Source of the DNA: Nocardia rhamnosiphila NBRC 108938
Lineage (GTDB): Bacteria > Actinomycetota > Actinomycetes > Mycobacteriales > Mycobacteriaceae
Reading direction: 5' to 3'
DNA: 64,000 nt
Assembly: GCF_000720425.1 (NCBI RefSeq)
Contig: NZ_JOAJ01000008.1
Location: 62,001-126,000, forward strand
Below the pieces are notes generated by a model that worked only from the letters and a program-made list of their open reading frames with translations, was not told the origin of the DNA and searched no databases. Numbering within the stretch: position 1 is the first letter of the stretch; each line of letters opens with the position of its first letter. Below, in pieces: positions 39,848 through 48,939 of this stretch. The position numbers and the translations under genes were made by a program.

Positions 39848-40641
39848 GGGGTATCGAAACCGGCCGCGGTGAAGACCGTCCGCGCCTGCGGTGACAGAAC
39901 GAATTCGACGAACGCCGCGGCGGCGGCCGGGTTGGGCGCCTGCGCCACCGGCGCGATCGGATAGTCGTTGATCGCCTTCTCCGATTCCGGGAACTCGATC
40001 CCGGTGACCTCGTCACCCGCGGCCCGGACATCGGTCCGGTACACCAGCGCGGCGTCGACCTCACCCAGCGTCACCTTGGTCAGGACGGCTTTCACATCGG
40101 GTTCGCGGGTATCGGGTTGCGGGGTGACACCGGCCGCGGCGAAAACCTTGTCGGCGGCCGCACCGCAGGGCACCTGTTCGGCACACAGCGCGATCCGCCG
40201 TTCGGGACGGCCGAAATCGGCGAGTCCGCTGATACTGCCCGGATTACCGACGGGCACCGCTATCTCGAGCCGGTTACCGACGAAGGTGACCGGCCCGGCG
40301 GTGATATCGCCCGATTCGATCACCTGCTCCATATTGCGCGGCGCGGCGGAGGCGAACACATCGGCCGGTGCGCCCTGCCTGATCTGTTCGGCCAGCGCCG
40401 AACTGCCGCCGAAGCCGAACACCACGTCGACCCCGGGATGGGCCTGTTCGAACTGCTCGCCCAGGGTGGTGAAGGTTTCGGTGAGCGAGGCCGCGGCGAA
40501 AACGGTGACGGTTCCGGTGATCCCGTCACTCGAACCGCCGGAGCCGTCCCCGGAGTCCTGGCCGGCGCAGCCCGCCAGCACGGTCATCAGTACGGCCGCC
40601 GGGGCCAGCCGGCGTACCACGCGCCCTACCGTCGTCGTCAT
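39844..40641 (-). CDS. modA: Molybdate-binding lipoprotein ModA
   Basis: This solute-binding protein of 265 residues has a lipoprotein signal ending in VLAGC. The mature part begins a periplasmic-binding fold with VTVFAAASLTETF and FGFGGSSALAEQI, which supply the serine ligands for molybdate. The ATG at 40641 lies 6 bases after GGAAAG and 2 bases after the stop of the upstream regulator; a TTG two codons earlier is possible. It delivers molybdate or tungstate to ModB and ModC. Confidence 0.93.
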   Translation of the reverse strand: MTTTVGRVVRRLAPAAVLMTVLAGCAGQDSGDGSGGSSDGITGTVTVFAAASLTETFTTLGEQFEQAHPGVDVVFGFGGSSALAEQIRQGAPADVFASAAPRNMEQVIESGDITAGPVTFVGNRLEIAVPVGNPGSISGLADFGRPERRIALCAEQVPCGAAADKVFAAAGVTPQPDTREPDVKAVLTKVTLGEVDAALVYRTDVRAAGDEVTGIEFPESEKAINDYPIAPVAQAPNPAAAAAFVEFVLSPQARTVFTAAGFDTP

Positions 40642-40643
40642 CG

Positions 40644-41042
40644 TCAACTTTCCGGGATCTCGACCACCACATGCGTCGACTTCACCGACGCGACCGTCAC
40701 ACTGCCCACCTCGATACCGAGTTCGTCCACCGACTCCCGGCTCAGCAGGGAGACCAGCCGGAACGGCCCGGCCTGCATCTCCACCTGCGCCATCACGGTA
40801 TCGGTGACCACCCGGGTCACGATGCCGCGCATCCGGTTGCGGGCCGAGGCCGCCACGGTCACCCCGGGTTCGGGCGCCTCGGCGTGCTGCCGCGCGAATT
40901 CGGCCAGATCCCGGCCCCGCACACCCTGGCGGCCGTTCTCCAGCCGGATCGAGGGCAGCCGCCCCTGATCTATCCAGCGCCGCACGGTGTCATCGCTGAC
41001 CCCGAGCAGCCCGGCGGCTTCCTTGATCCGCAGATACGTCAC
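40644..41042 (-). CDS. HTH-Mop regulator of the molybdate operon
   Basis: This 132-residue protein combines an excisionase/MerR-like helix-turn-helix (residues 3-45, LRIKEAAGLLGVSDDTVRRWIDQGRLPS) with a single Mop/TOBE domain (about 66-131, RNRMRGIVTRVVTDTVMAQVEMQ). It probably senses molybdate and controls modABC, taking the place of ModE. The start is GTG at 41042. It is the first gene of the operon, followed by modA after two bases. Confidence 0.88.
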   Translation of the reverse strand: MTYLRIKEAAGLLGVSDDTVRRWIDQGRLPSIRLENGRQGVRGRDLAEFARQHAEAPEPGVTVAASARNRMRGIVTRVVTDTVMAQVEMQAGPFRLVSLLSRESVDELGIEVGSVTVASVKSTHVVVEIPES

Positions 41043-41098
41043 AATGTGGAGTATATAGCCGGAGATGCGGGATAAGAGCGGGAAGAGCGGCAAACCTC

Positions 41099-41581
41099 TC
41101 AATCCGCGGGCAGCGGCAGGATCATCTCGTTCTCCGGGCGGGGGTCGTCCTCGGCACACGGTCTGCTCGCCCCGGTGGGAGCGAACCCGGTGCGCAGATA
41201 CAGCTGTTCGGCCGGCCGGTTCCCGTCCAGCACCCACAACCGCAAGCTCGGGTGACCGGCCTGCGTCGCCCAGTCGATCACGGCGCGGACCAGCCGGTCC
41301 GACACTCCGGTCCGGCGCGCCCGCGGCGCGGTCCACATCGACACCAGTTCGGGACCGTCCGGGGTGAGGATCACCCCCGCCGAACCCGCCGGTTGCGCGT
41401 CGGATCCGGCCACGAAGAACGGATCCCGCCGGGCGGCCCACTCCCGCCAGTGCGGTTCGTCCCAGGTGAGCGCCTCCGTATGGCTGGTGGAGAAGGTTCC
41501 GGGTGCCGATCCGGCCAGTGCGTCCAATCGGACCAGGCGTGCAACGCGCCAGTCCTCCGGTCCGATCCGTTGTATCCGCAT
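41099..41581 (-). CDS. GNAT-family N-acetyltransferase
   Basis: This 160-residue acetyltransferase has the GNAT core: GVILTPDGPELVSMWTAPRARRTGVSDRLVRAVIDWA carries strand 4 and the acetyl-CoA binding loop (degenerate RxxGxx), and LRLWVLDGNRPAEQLYLRTGFAPTG the C-terminal part. The substrate is unknown. It lies 56 bases upstream of the molybdate regulator in the same direction and is divergent from the peptidase gene. Confidence 0.88.
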   Translation of the reverse strand: MRIQRIGPEDWRVARLVRLDALAGSAPGTFSTSHTEALTWDEPHWREWAARRDPFFVAGSDAQPAGSAGVILTPDGPELVSMWTAPRARRTGVSDRLVRAVIDWATQAGHPSLRLWVLDGNRPAEQLYLRTGFAPTGASRPCAEDDPRPENEMILPLPAD

Positions 41582-41726
41582 TCATCGATGATGCGGTGAA
41601 TATTGCTGTGCGGCAACGGATATAACGTGAAGCTCGCGCTTGGGTGGCGAGCTCCGCGGTACGGCGGAGCATCGGTTTCTCGTGTCGCGGAGGTCGCGAC
41701 CGCCGGGATGGTAGGAGGATCGGCGG

Positions 41727-42857
41727 ATGCGTAACGCCGACGAGCTACTGGACGCCGCCGCGGGAAAACTTCCCGCCATGCTGGACCGGTTCCGTCTGCT
41801 GGTGGACTGCGAGTCCCCGTCGAACGATCCGCGGGGCCTGGAGCGCTGTGCCGCGTTGATCTGGCCGTGGCTGTCGGAGGCACTCGAACGCCCTGTGCGC
41901 TCGGAACGCGTCGGTGAGAACGTGCACGTCCTGGCCGAAGCACCCGATCCCGGAGTGCTGATACTGGGGCATTTCGACACCGTGTGGCCGGTGGGTACCA
42001 TCGCCGACCGGCCGTTCGAGATCACCGACGGGATCGCCACCGGTCCCGGCACCTTCGATATGAAGGGCGGAATCGTGCAGGCGCTGGCCGCGATCGAACT
42101 CCTCGCGGACGCGTCGCATGTGAGCGTCCTGCTGACCAGTGACGAGGAGGTCGGTTCGGTATCGTCGCGGCAGTTGATCGAGGAGCAGGCGCGCAAGGCC
42201 GGGGCGGTCCTGGTGTGTGAGCCCGGCGCGGACGGTGGTGCGGTGAAGATCGGGCGCAAGGGCCTGGCCGCTTATCGCGTCGCGGTCACCGGCCGGGCGG
42301 CCCACGCCGGACTGGAGCCGGAGCTGGGGGTGAACGCGGGCATCGAGCTGGCACATCAGATCCTCGCGATCGCCGGCCTGGCTTCCGAGAACACCTCGGT
42401 GGTGCCGGCGGTCCTCGCCGGGGGTACCACGGTGAACACCGTCCCGGAATCCGCGGAGTGCTCGGTGGACGCGCGATCGTGGTCGGTGGCGGATCTGGAA
42501 CAGGTGAATCGGGCGATGTTCGCGCTCGCCCCCCGTCTGCCGGGAGCGACGGTGACGGTCACCGGCGGTATCGCCAGACTGCCGTTCGAGGAGTCCAGTG
42601 CCCGCGGGCTGTACCGCGAAGCCGAGGCGGCGGCGCGAGAGCTCGGTATGGCCCCGTTGCGTGCTGTACGGTCCGGCGGCGCCTCGGACGGCAACTTCAC
42701 GGCCGCGATCGGTGTCCCGACGCTGGACGGGCTCGGCGCGGTAGGTGGTCATCCGCACGCCCGCGACGAATATGTCGATGTGAATGCCATGCCGGAACGG
42801 GTCGCCCTGCTCGCCGCCCTCCTGGAGCGGTTGCGGCACCGGCCGCCGCACCCGTGA
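41727..42857 (+). CDS. M20-family metallopeptidase (glutamate carboxypeptidase-like)
   Basis: This 376-residue amidohydrolase has the metal ligands in LILGHFDTVWPVG and GPGTFDMKGG, and the general base in TSDEEVGS. A dimerisation domain follows (about 180-290), then the GGASDGNF segment and the final histidine in VGGHPHARDEY. The pattern matches carboxypeptidase G2-like enzymes that remove C-terminal glutamate. GTAGGAGG precedes the ATG. The substrate is not evident from the neighbours. Confidence 0.9.
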   Translation: MRNADELLDAAAGKLPAMLDRFRLLVDCESPSNDPRGLERCAALIWPWLSEALERPVRSERVGENVHVLAEAPDPGVLILGHFDTVWPVGTIADRPFEITDGIATGPGTFDMKGGIVQALAAIELLADASHVSVLLTSDEEVGSVSSRQLIEEQARKAGAVLVCEPGADGGAVKIGRKGLAAYRVAVTGRAAHAGLEPELGVNAGIELAHQILAIAGLASENTSVVPAVLAGGTTVNTVPESAECSVDARSWSVADLEQVNRAMFALAPRLPGATVTVTGGIARLPFEESSARGLYREAEAAARELGMAPLRAVRSGGASDGNFTAAIGVPTLDGLGAVGGHPHARDEYVDVNAMPERVALLAALLERLRHRPPHP

Positions 42858-42952
42858 CCGGGGAGTTCGGTTCTGGTGGACGGCCGGGTTCGGGGAGCCC
42901 GTCGGCAATCGGTCCGACCGCCGCGGCAGCGGGTAGTTGCCGTTGCCGTACA

Positions 42953-42994
42953 GGCCGCGGGACGGCCGGGGGTATTCGGGGCCGTCCCGCGGCC
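42953..42994. terminator. Bidirectional hairpin terminator
   Basis: GGCCGCGGGACGGCC (42953-42967) pairs perfectly with GGCCGTCCCGCGGCC (42980-42994) around a 12-base loop. It lies between the convergent peptidase and SDR genes and can serve both. Confidence 0.8.
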
Positions 42995-43001
42995 GTAACC
43001 C

Positions 43002-43754
43002 TCAGTCCTTCGGCCCGCCGGCTACATAGATGACCTGCCCGGAGACGAATCCCGCACCCTCGCTCACCAGGAAAGACGCCGTATGAGCGATATCCTCCGG
43101 GTAGCCGACCCGGTTCACCGGGATCTGCGCGGCGGCGCCCTTCTGGAAGTCCTCGAAATCCACCCCGACCCGGGCCGCGGTGGCGGCGGTCATATCGGTG
43201 ACGATGAAACCCGGGGCGATCGCGTTGGCGGTGACCCCGTACTTGCCCAGTTCGAAGGCGAGGGTTTTGGTGAAGCCCTGCATACCGGCTTTGGCGGCGG
43301 AGTAGTTCACCTGGCCGCGATTGCCCAGCGCCGAAGTGCTGGACATATTGACGATCCGGCCCCACTTCTGTTCGACCATGTACTTCTGGGCGGCCCGGGT
43401 CAGCAGGAAGGCGCCGCGTAGATGGACACCCAGTACGGTGTCCCAGTCGTCGACGCTCATCTTGAACAGCAGGTTGTCGCGCAATACGCCGGCATTGTTG
43501 ACCACCACGGTCGGCGCGCCGAGTTCTCCGGCCAGCCGCTCCACCGCGGCGTTCACCGAGTCCTCCTTGCTGACATCGGCGCCGAGCGCGATCGCCTTGC
43601 CGCCGGCGTTCTCGATCGCCGACACGGTCTCGGCGCAGGCTGCTTCGTCGAGGTCCAGGACCCCGACCTGCAGCCCGTCGGAGGCCAGCCGTTTGGCGAT
43701 GGCCGCCCCGATTCCGCGGGCGGCGCCGGATACTACTGCGATCCTCTCGGCCAT
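43002..43754 (-). CDS. FabG-like short-chain dehydrogenase/reductase
   Basis: This 250-residue SDR has the nucleotide-binding motif GAARGIG, NNAG, and the catalytic Ser, Tyr and Lys in MSSTSALGNRGQVNYSAAKAG. The PGFIVTDM and GFVSGQVIYVAGG segments are typical of 3-oxoacyl-ACP or -CoA reductases. It may act in fatty acid metabolism, but the FAS-II cluster is elsewhere in the window. The ATG at 43754 is chosen, with GAGGA upstream; a longer frame to 43781 lacks similarity. Confidence 0.88.
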   Translation of the reverse strand: MAERIAVVSGAARGIGAAIAKRLASDGLQVGVLDLDEAACAETVSAIENAGGKAIALGADVSKEDSVNAAVERLAGELGAPTVVVNNAGVLRDNLLFKMSVDDWDTVLGVHLRGAFLLTRAAQKYMVEQKWGRIVNMSSTSALGNRGQVNYSAAKAGMQGFTKTLAFELGKYGVTANAIAPGFIVTDMTAATAARVGVDFEDFQKGAAAQIPVNRVGYPEDIAHTASFLVSEGAGFVSGQVIYVAGGPKD

Positions 43755-44039
43755 CAGTTCGAAGTCCTCTCGTGTGGGCAACTGTTCTTACGCCATCTAA
43801 CAACGTATGGGGGCGTGGATCGAGGGGATGGCCGGACAAGATCTCCGCGAGGGTGCTGTGCGTATCGGACAGTGCAGGTCGGCGGTCTGTGCCCCGTCGG
43901 GGTCCGGCAGCGTCTCGCCGGGTCGAACTTCGCTGCCCTGTCCGTTTATTCACCTAGGTGTGGGTTTTCCGCACTCCCCAAATGGGTAGTGGGCCATCTA
44001 TTCTCGAAACACCCCACTCACCAGGCAGTTTGGAATGTG

Positions 44040-44489
44040 ATGACCACTCCTCAGTCCCCGTACGATCCGACGACGGGCAAACCCTATCCCGCGCAGCCCC
44101 CGGCCGGCGCCCAACCGGCCTACGGTCCCGGTCAGCAGCCCTATGGGGCACCGAATCAGGCACCGGTCTCGCCGGCCGATGCCAAGCTCTGGGCCGCACT
44201 GGCCCATTTCGGCGGTATCGTGCTGGGCTTCGTCGCCCCGCTCATCGTCTGGGTGATGTACAAGGACCGCGACGAGTTCGTGCGCCGGCACGCCGTGGAC
44301 GCGTTGAACTTCCAGATCGTGCTGGCGATCGCCTACGTGGTGTCCGCGGTGCTGATGATCGTGCTGATCGGGTTGCTGCTGTTCCCGATCGTCTGGATCG
44401 CGGGCATCGTCTTCTCGGTGCTGGCCGGGATCGCGGCCAACAATGGCCGTGAGTACAAGTACCCGTTCAATCTCTCGCTGGTGAAGTAG
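44040..44489 (+). CDS. DUF4870 membrane protein
   Basis: This 149-residue protein has a Pro/Gln/Tyr-rich cytoplasmic N-terminus of about 50 residues, then three hydrophobic segments. The DUF4870 signature is visible in LWAALAHFGGIVLGFVAPLIVWVMYKD and in FVRRHAVDALNFQ. The function is unknown. The ATG at 44040 fits the family start. A strong terminator follows five bases after the stop. Confidence 0.88.
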   Translation: MTTPQSPYDPTTGKPYPAQPPAGAQPAYGPGQQPYGAPNQAPVSPADAKLWAALAHFGGIVLGFVAPLIVWVMYKDRDEFVRRHAVDALNFQIVLAIAYVVSAVLMIVLIGLLLFPIVWIAGIVFSVLAGIAANNGREYKYPFNLSLVK

Positions 44490-44493
44490 CAGG

Positions 44494-44532
44494 TGTGCCC
44501 GGGCCGGCGGTCGTAGCGCCGGCCCGGGCACA
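44494..44532. terminator. Strong hairpin terminator
   Basis: TGTGCCCGGGCCGGCG (44494-44509) pairs perfectly with CGCCGGCCCGGGCACA (44517-44532), a 16-bp stem with a 7-base loop. It lies between the convergent DUF4870 and hydrolase genes. Confidence 0.85.
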
Positions 44533-44576
44533 TTCGCGCGGGACCGGATGGGCGCAGTTCTATCCGGTACCGGCGG

Positions 44577-45470
44577 TCAGGGACGCAGCACCGAGATCAA
44601 GAACTCGGTCTGGTCGTAGACGGTCTGTTCGAAGAGTTCGTCGAAGTACAGATCGAAATGACCCGCGGGATACCGCTTCACCACCGCGTGCTTGGTCTTC
44701 TCGGCCGCCCGCAGCGCGGGTTTCACCGGGGTGATCGAATCGTTGTCGCACAGTGCGTACAGCACCGGCATCTTCAATTCCTTCACATGCCGGGCGGGAC
44801 GGGCGAACAGGATCGAGAAGGCCGCGCGGGCCGCGATCTTGGGCCGGTAGTTCGCGCTCTCCTCGGCCAATCGGCCGAATCCGGCGGGTACATCCGAACC
44901 GGTCATCATCGCGGTGGCGCGTTTACGTCCGGCCAGCCGGATCTGTACCGGTTTGCGCAAAATCGTGCCGAACACCAGGTCCGACGCCGCCAGGAAGCCC
45001 ACCTTCACGAAACTCAGCAGTCCCTTCGCCAGTGCGGAGGAGAATCCGCTGACGAACGGGACCTGCGCGACCACCGCCGCGATATAGGCGTCATCCGGGG
45101 CGACGGCCAGGGCGTGCCCCCCGCCCAGCGAGGTGCCCCACAGCGCGATGCGGGTGGCATCGAAACCGCGCAGCGTCCGGGCGTAGGCCACCGCGGCGAT
45201 CCAATCCTCACGCTGCCGGGCGAGATTCACCACCTGACGGGGGTCGCCGTCGCTGCCCCCGAAATGCCGGTAGTCGAAGACCAGCACCCCCATTCCCGCC
45301 GCGGCGAACCGCCGCGCGAACCGATCCAGTCCCATTTCCCGGTTGGCCCCCAACCCGTGCCCCATCACGACGATGGGGCGCGGTTTGGGTGGGCCGGCCG
45401 GTAGGTACAACCAGCCGGCACATTTCTGACCTCCCGACGGGAAGCCGACCTCGACACGCTCCATGATCAT
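44577..45470 (-). CDS. Alpha/beta hydrolase
   Basis: This 297-residue hydrolase has the oxyanion region VVMGHGLGANREMGL, the nucleophile elbow GTSLGG with its serine, an acid in LCDNDSITP and a histidine in AGHFDLYF. It resembles the dienelactone hydrolase/peptidase-like group with an N-terminal beta extension. An ATG two codons later (45464) is an alternative start. The natural substrate is unknown. It is transcribed towards the strong terminator at 44494. Confidence 0.87.
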   Translation of the reverse strand: MIMERVEVGFPSGGQKCAGWLYLPAGPPKPRPIVVMGHGLGANREMGLDRFARRFAAAGMGVLVFDYRHFGGSDGDPRQVVNLARQREDWIAAVAYARTLRGFDATRIALWGTSLGGGHALAVAPDDAYIAAVVAQVPFVSGFSSALAKGLLSFVKVGFLAASDLVFGTILRKPVQIRLAGRKRATAMMTGSDVPAGFGRLAEESANYRPKIAARAAFSILFARPARHVKELKMPVLYALCDNDSITPVKPALRAAEKTKHAVVKRYPAGHFDLYFDELFEQTVYDQTEFLISVLRP

Positions 45471-45571
45471 CGACCGTACCGAGTCATCGGTCCGGACGAG
45501 TCATCCAGCCTTGGCAGGAGCGCGCGGCGACCGGGGGTGGGCGGATGGGCGCCACCGAGTATCCTGATCCG

Positions 45572-45993
<422 letters not shown>

Positions 45994-46147
45994 ACTCCGT
46001 CCACCCCGCCCCGGCCGCGCGTGCCGGATTCTCGCGGCCGTTCCCGACGGTGGCAGCGGGGAACTGGACGGAGGCGGAACCGGGCGTACGATCTTTGTTT
46101 CACAGCGGGGGCCGCCGAGTGCCCCGTGCCGTCAACAGGGAAACACG

Positions 46148-46687
46148 ATGAGAGCCAGACAATTCGCCGCCGTCGCAGTCGGGGCCGCCGTGTGCGCACT
46201 GTCGGCCTGCGCCGCCGCCGATGACGCACCGACCACCCACGCCCAGCCCTTGACGATCGTCGCCAGCGCGGAGACCTCGGCGGCGAGCGTGCCCCCCGCG
46301 ACGAAAACACGCGGGCTGTACGACCCGACCGAAACCGCGGTCGGTCAGTCCGGTTTGGCGGCGTTCATCGTGTCGGTGGAGGAGGTGAACTCGCAGCAGG
46401 GGCCGGTGACCGTGATCACCCTGCAGATCGAGAACAACACCGACGATGTGTGGAACGGCAAGAACTGGACGACGCCGACCGTGGTGTACGGCGACGCGGG
46501 CACCCCGGCCCCGCACGTCAAGTCACCGTCGGAAGGGTTCGGTGACGGCGTGCAGGGCTTGATCCCGCCCGGCAGCCGCCAGACGGTGAAACATGCGTAC
46601 AAAGTGACCAAGGCGCAGCTGAATCCGGCGGTGGTGACCGCGGGCAGCGTGCTGTGGCAGGGCGATTTCTCGAAGTTCCACCGCTGA
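46148..46687 (+). CDS. Secreted lipoprotein with DUF4352-like domain
   Basis: This 179-residue protein has a signal peptide ending in LSAC (Cys21). A Thr/Ala-rich spacer leads to a beta-sandwich-like domain (AFIVSVEEVNS, VITLQIENNTDDVW, LIPPGSRQTVKHAYKV) of the DUF4352 type, which is found in exported lipoproteins. The ATG at 46148 starts the signal peptide. It lies downstream of rnpB with its own short leader. The role is unknown. Confidence 0.78.
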   Translation: MRARQFAAVAVGAAVCALSACAAADDAPTTHAQPLTIVASAETSAASVPPATKTRGLYDPTETAVGQSGLAAFIVSVEEVNSQQGPVTVITLQIENNTDDVWNGKNWTTPTVVYGDAGTPAPHVKSPSEGFGDGVQGLIPPGSRQTVKHAYKVTKAQLNPAVVTAGSVLWQGDFSKFHR

Positions 46688-46737
46688 GCTCGCCCCGGCG
46701 ACCGCCGGGTCGGTGACTGCGCAGGCACAGGGAGGAG

Positions 46738-47574
46738 ATGAGTATGGCGATTCTGGTCACCGGTGCCACCGGGAACATCGGCCGCAAGGTCGTCGATCAG
46801 CTGCTGGTCCGAGGTGCGACCGATATCCGCGCGCTCACCGTCGACCCGGCGAAGGCCGCGTTGCCGGCCGGCGTCGAAGCGGTTCGCGGATACCTACGCC
46901 GGCCCGAAACGCTGCCCGCCGCGTTCGATGGGGTGGATCGCATGTACCTGGCGTCGATCCAGGACGGCGTGGACGAGGTGGTCGAAGTCGCCCGCGCCGC
47001 CGGGGTGCGCCATATCGTCGATCTCTCCGGCGAACCGGACAGCTGGTGGGGGGCGATCGCGACGGCGGTCGAAGCGAGCGGGATCGCCTGGACCCATCTG
47101 TGGCCCGGGGATTTCATGGAGAACACGGGAATGTGGGCGCAGCAGATCCGGGAGACCGGCGCGGTGCGCGAACCCGATCCCGGGGCCGGCAGTACGCCGA
47201 TCGCGATGGACGATATCGCGGCGGTCGCGGCGGTCGCCCTGACCGCGGACGGCCATCGGGGCCGGGCGTACGCGCTGACCGGTCCGGAGAAACTGAGCCG
47301 GGCCGAACTGGTGCGGGAGATCGCCGCCGCGCTGGGCCGGACGATCGATTTCCTGCGTGTCACCCCCGCGGAGACCGTGCGGGCGCTACGCCCGGCGATG
47401 GGCGACACCGCGCAATGGTATGTCGAGAATGTTCTCATCGGGCTGGACGGGCACACCTTGCCGCCGAACCGGGTGGTCGAAGAAATAATCGGTCGCCCGG
47501 CGACGACCTTCGCACAATGGGCCGCGCGATATGCGACCGAATTCTTCGGTGCGGATGCCGCCCGCGGGCGTTGA
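46738..47574 (+). CDS. NAD(P)-binding NmrA-like protein
   Basis: This 278-residue protein begins with the Rossmann motif VTGATGNIGRKV (residues 6-17) and has the atypical SDR layout of the NmrA/quinone-oxidoreductase 2 group, without the classical YxxxK. The family includes redox sensors and NADPH-dependent reductases. AGGGAGGAG precedes the ATG at 46738. It ends just before the interleaved inverted repeats at 47.6 kb. Confidence 0.87.
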   Translation: MSMAILVTGATGNIGRKVVDQLLVRGATDIRALTVDPAKAALPAGVEAVRGYLRRPETLPAAFDGVDRMYLASIQDGVDEVVEVARAAGVRHIVDLSGEPDSWWGAIATAVEASGIAWTHLWPGDFMENTGMWAQQIRETGAVREPDPGAGSTPIAMDDIAAVAAVALTADGHRGRAYALTGPEKLSRAELVREIAAALGRTIDFLRVTPAETVRALRPAMGDTAQWYVENVLIGLDGHTLPPNRVVEEIIGRPATTFAQWAARYATEFFGADAARGR

Positions 47575-47610
47575 TCGGAAAAACCACCGTTTCGCCCGGG
47601 CCGCTCGGAT

Positions 47611-47671
47611 TCGTGCCACTCACCCTTTTTCCGGTGAATTCCACGACGTGGCACGACTGCGAATTCACCGG
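47611..47671. repeat. Interleaved inverted repeats between convergent genes
   Basis: Two perfect inverted repeats alternate. TCGTGCCAC (47611-47619) pairs with GTGGCACGA (47648-47656), and CCGGTGAATTC (47631-47641) pairs with GAATTCACCGG (47661-47671). Because the arms are ordered A-B-A'-B', the two stems either exclude each other or form a pseudoknot. A run of five T lies between the first arms. Terminator function for either gene is plausible. Confidence 0.65.
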
Positions 47672-47690
47672 TCCGCGGATCGGTGTGCGG

Positions 47691-48080
47691 CTACCCGTTC
47701 GAGCACATGACGGCGACCATCTGGTAGACGGCCCGGGTTTCGGCGTCGGTCGCTTCGGTGCCGCCGACCGCGAGCCGGTCGGACACCGCGGAAACCACCT
47801 CGTCCTCCGGTTCGCCGGCCCGGACCTCGGCGCAGGTTTCGGTGTAGATCCCGGTGATCGCCGCATCGTCGCGGCCTTCGGCCAGGCCGGGGAAGGCGCC
47901 GCGGAAGCCGATCACGAAGGAACCGGCCTTGACCTGGTCGATCTGGGCGGTATCAGGAGTCGCGGCGGCTGTCGTCGCCGATGCCGCGGGGGTCGGATCG
48001 GCGCCGTCGCTCCGGCAGGCGGTGAGGGTGGGCAGGACCGCGACGAGGACAGCGGTGAGCAAGGGGAGAGGTCTGTACAC
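47691..48080 (-). CDS. DUF732 family lipoprotein
   Basis: This 129-residue exported protein has a lipoprotein signal ending in LTAC and an Ala/Thr-rich spacer. A DUF732 domain follows, with IDQVKAGSFVIGFRGAFPG and two cysteines (ETCAE, VMCSN) that could be disulfide-bonded. DUF732 proteins are common and uncharacterised in mycobacteria and nocardiae. The GTG at 48080 suits the signal peptide; a GTG at 48110 would add ten residues. Confidence 0.8.
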   Translation of the reverse strand: MYRPLPLLTAVLVAVLPTLTACRSDGADPTPAASATTAAATPDTAQIDQVKAGSFVIGFRGAFPGLAEGRDDAAITGIYTETCAEVRAGEPEDEVVSAVSDRLAVGGTEATDAETRAVYQMVAVMCSNG

Positions 48081-48152
48081 GGCCGGATGGTAACTCCGCG
48101 AGATGGACACCGTCCCCCGCCCGGCGGGGGACGACGTTCATCCAGCGGCTAC

Positions 48153-48248
48153 TCAGGCCGAGGGACCGATCACGAACATCTGCGCGAGGGAGGCAGCCTG
48201 CTGCGGACCGACGAGGGGGAGCAGATAGTCATAGATGAGAGTGGACAT
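48153..48248 (-). CDS. Possible 31-residue peptide
   Basis: An ATG-started frame encodes 31 residues beginning MSTLIYDYLLPLVGPQQAAS and ending in a hydrophobic QMFVIGPSA. GGAG lies about 11 bases upstream. It looks amphipathic, with a proline-glycine break. Nothing else explains this stretch. No family is known to me. Confidence 0.4.
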   Translation of the reverse strand: MSTLIYDYLLPLVGPQQAASLAQMFVIGPSA

Positions 48249-48465
48249 ACGTGAGGAAACTCCAGCTCGGATGTAGTCGGATGCTTACGGTTCGCCACAG
48301 TATCAGTTGCCAGGTGGGCACGATCTTTTCCGGCGGGATTCGTGCAGAACTGGCATAAATGGTGATCGCCGTCATAAAGTATGCGGGGTCGGCAGGCTCG
48401 CCCGGTGCCCTGGAGTTCGCGGAACGAGCCGATTCATACCTATCGGAAGACAGGTCACAACACAT

Positions 48466-48798
48466 ATGCGGGTAGCACGTACCTTGGCAACCGGAGCTTT
48501 GATGGCCGGGGCCGCATCTGTTCTCGCTACCGTGGGCGCCGGCTCCGCCGGTGCCGTCGCGGTGACACCGCTGCCCGGTGGAGTGCGGGTGGACCTCAGC
48601 CCGGCGGATACCCGCTGGGTGGATCAGAACAATGTCGGGCAGATGGTGGCGGGTATTCCGCATCCGTCCGCTCCGTCGTTCGGTCAGGCGCTGGACGCGG
48701 CCGCGGCCGTTTCCTCCACCTACCCGAACGGCCGGGTGACTTTCACGGTGTTCGGTCCGCTGCACGAACTGAGCGGCTCGATGCTGGCGTTGCAGTAG
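48466..48798 (+). CDS. Small secreted protein, 110 aa
   Basis: This 110-residue protein has a clear Sec signal peptide (ARTLATGALMAGAASVLATV, cleavage near AGAVA at about residue 31). The mature part is about 78 residues, with no cysteines, no further membrane segment and a C-terminal beta-like VTFTVFGPL. I do not recognise the family. The ATG at 48466 is fixed by the signal peptide. It is divergent from the 31-residue ORF. Confidence 0.7.
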   Translation: MRVARTLATGALMAGAASVLATVGAGSAGAVAVTPLPGGVRVDLSPADTRWVDQNNVGQMVAGIPHPSAPSFGQALDAAAAVSSTYPNGRVTFTVFGPLHELSGSMLALQ

Positions 48799-48939
48799 TC
48801 CTACGGATTTCCGTACTGTCGGGCCGGTACCGGGGCAACCCGGTACCGGCCCGGCCCGTTTCCGGCCGGGGCGCGACGAGCGGCCCGCTGTGCCTCGCTC
48901 TCGAAACCTGCTCCGCCGCTCGGCTTTCGGAGCCGGGAC

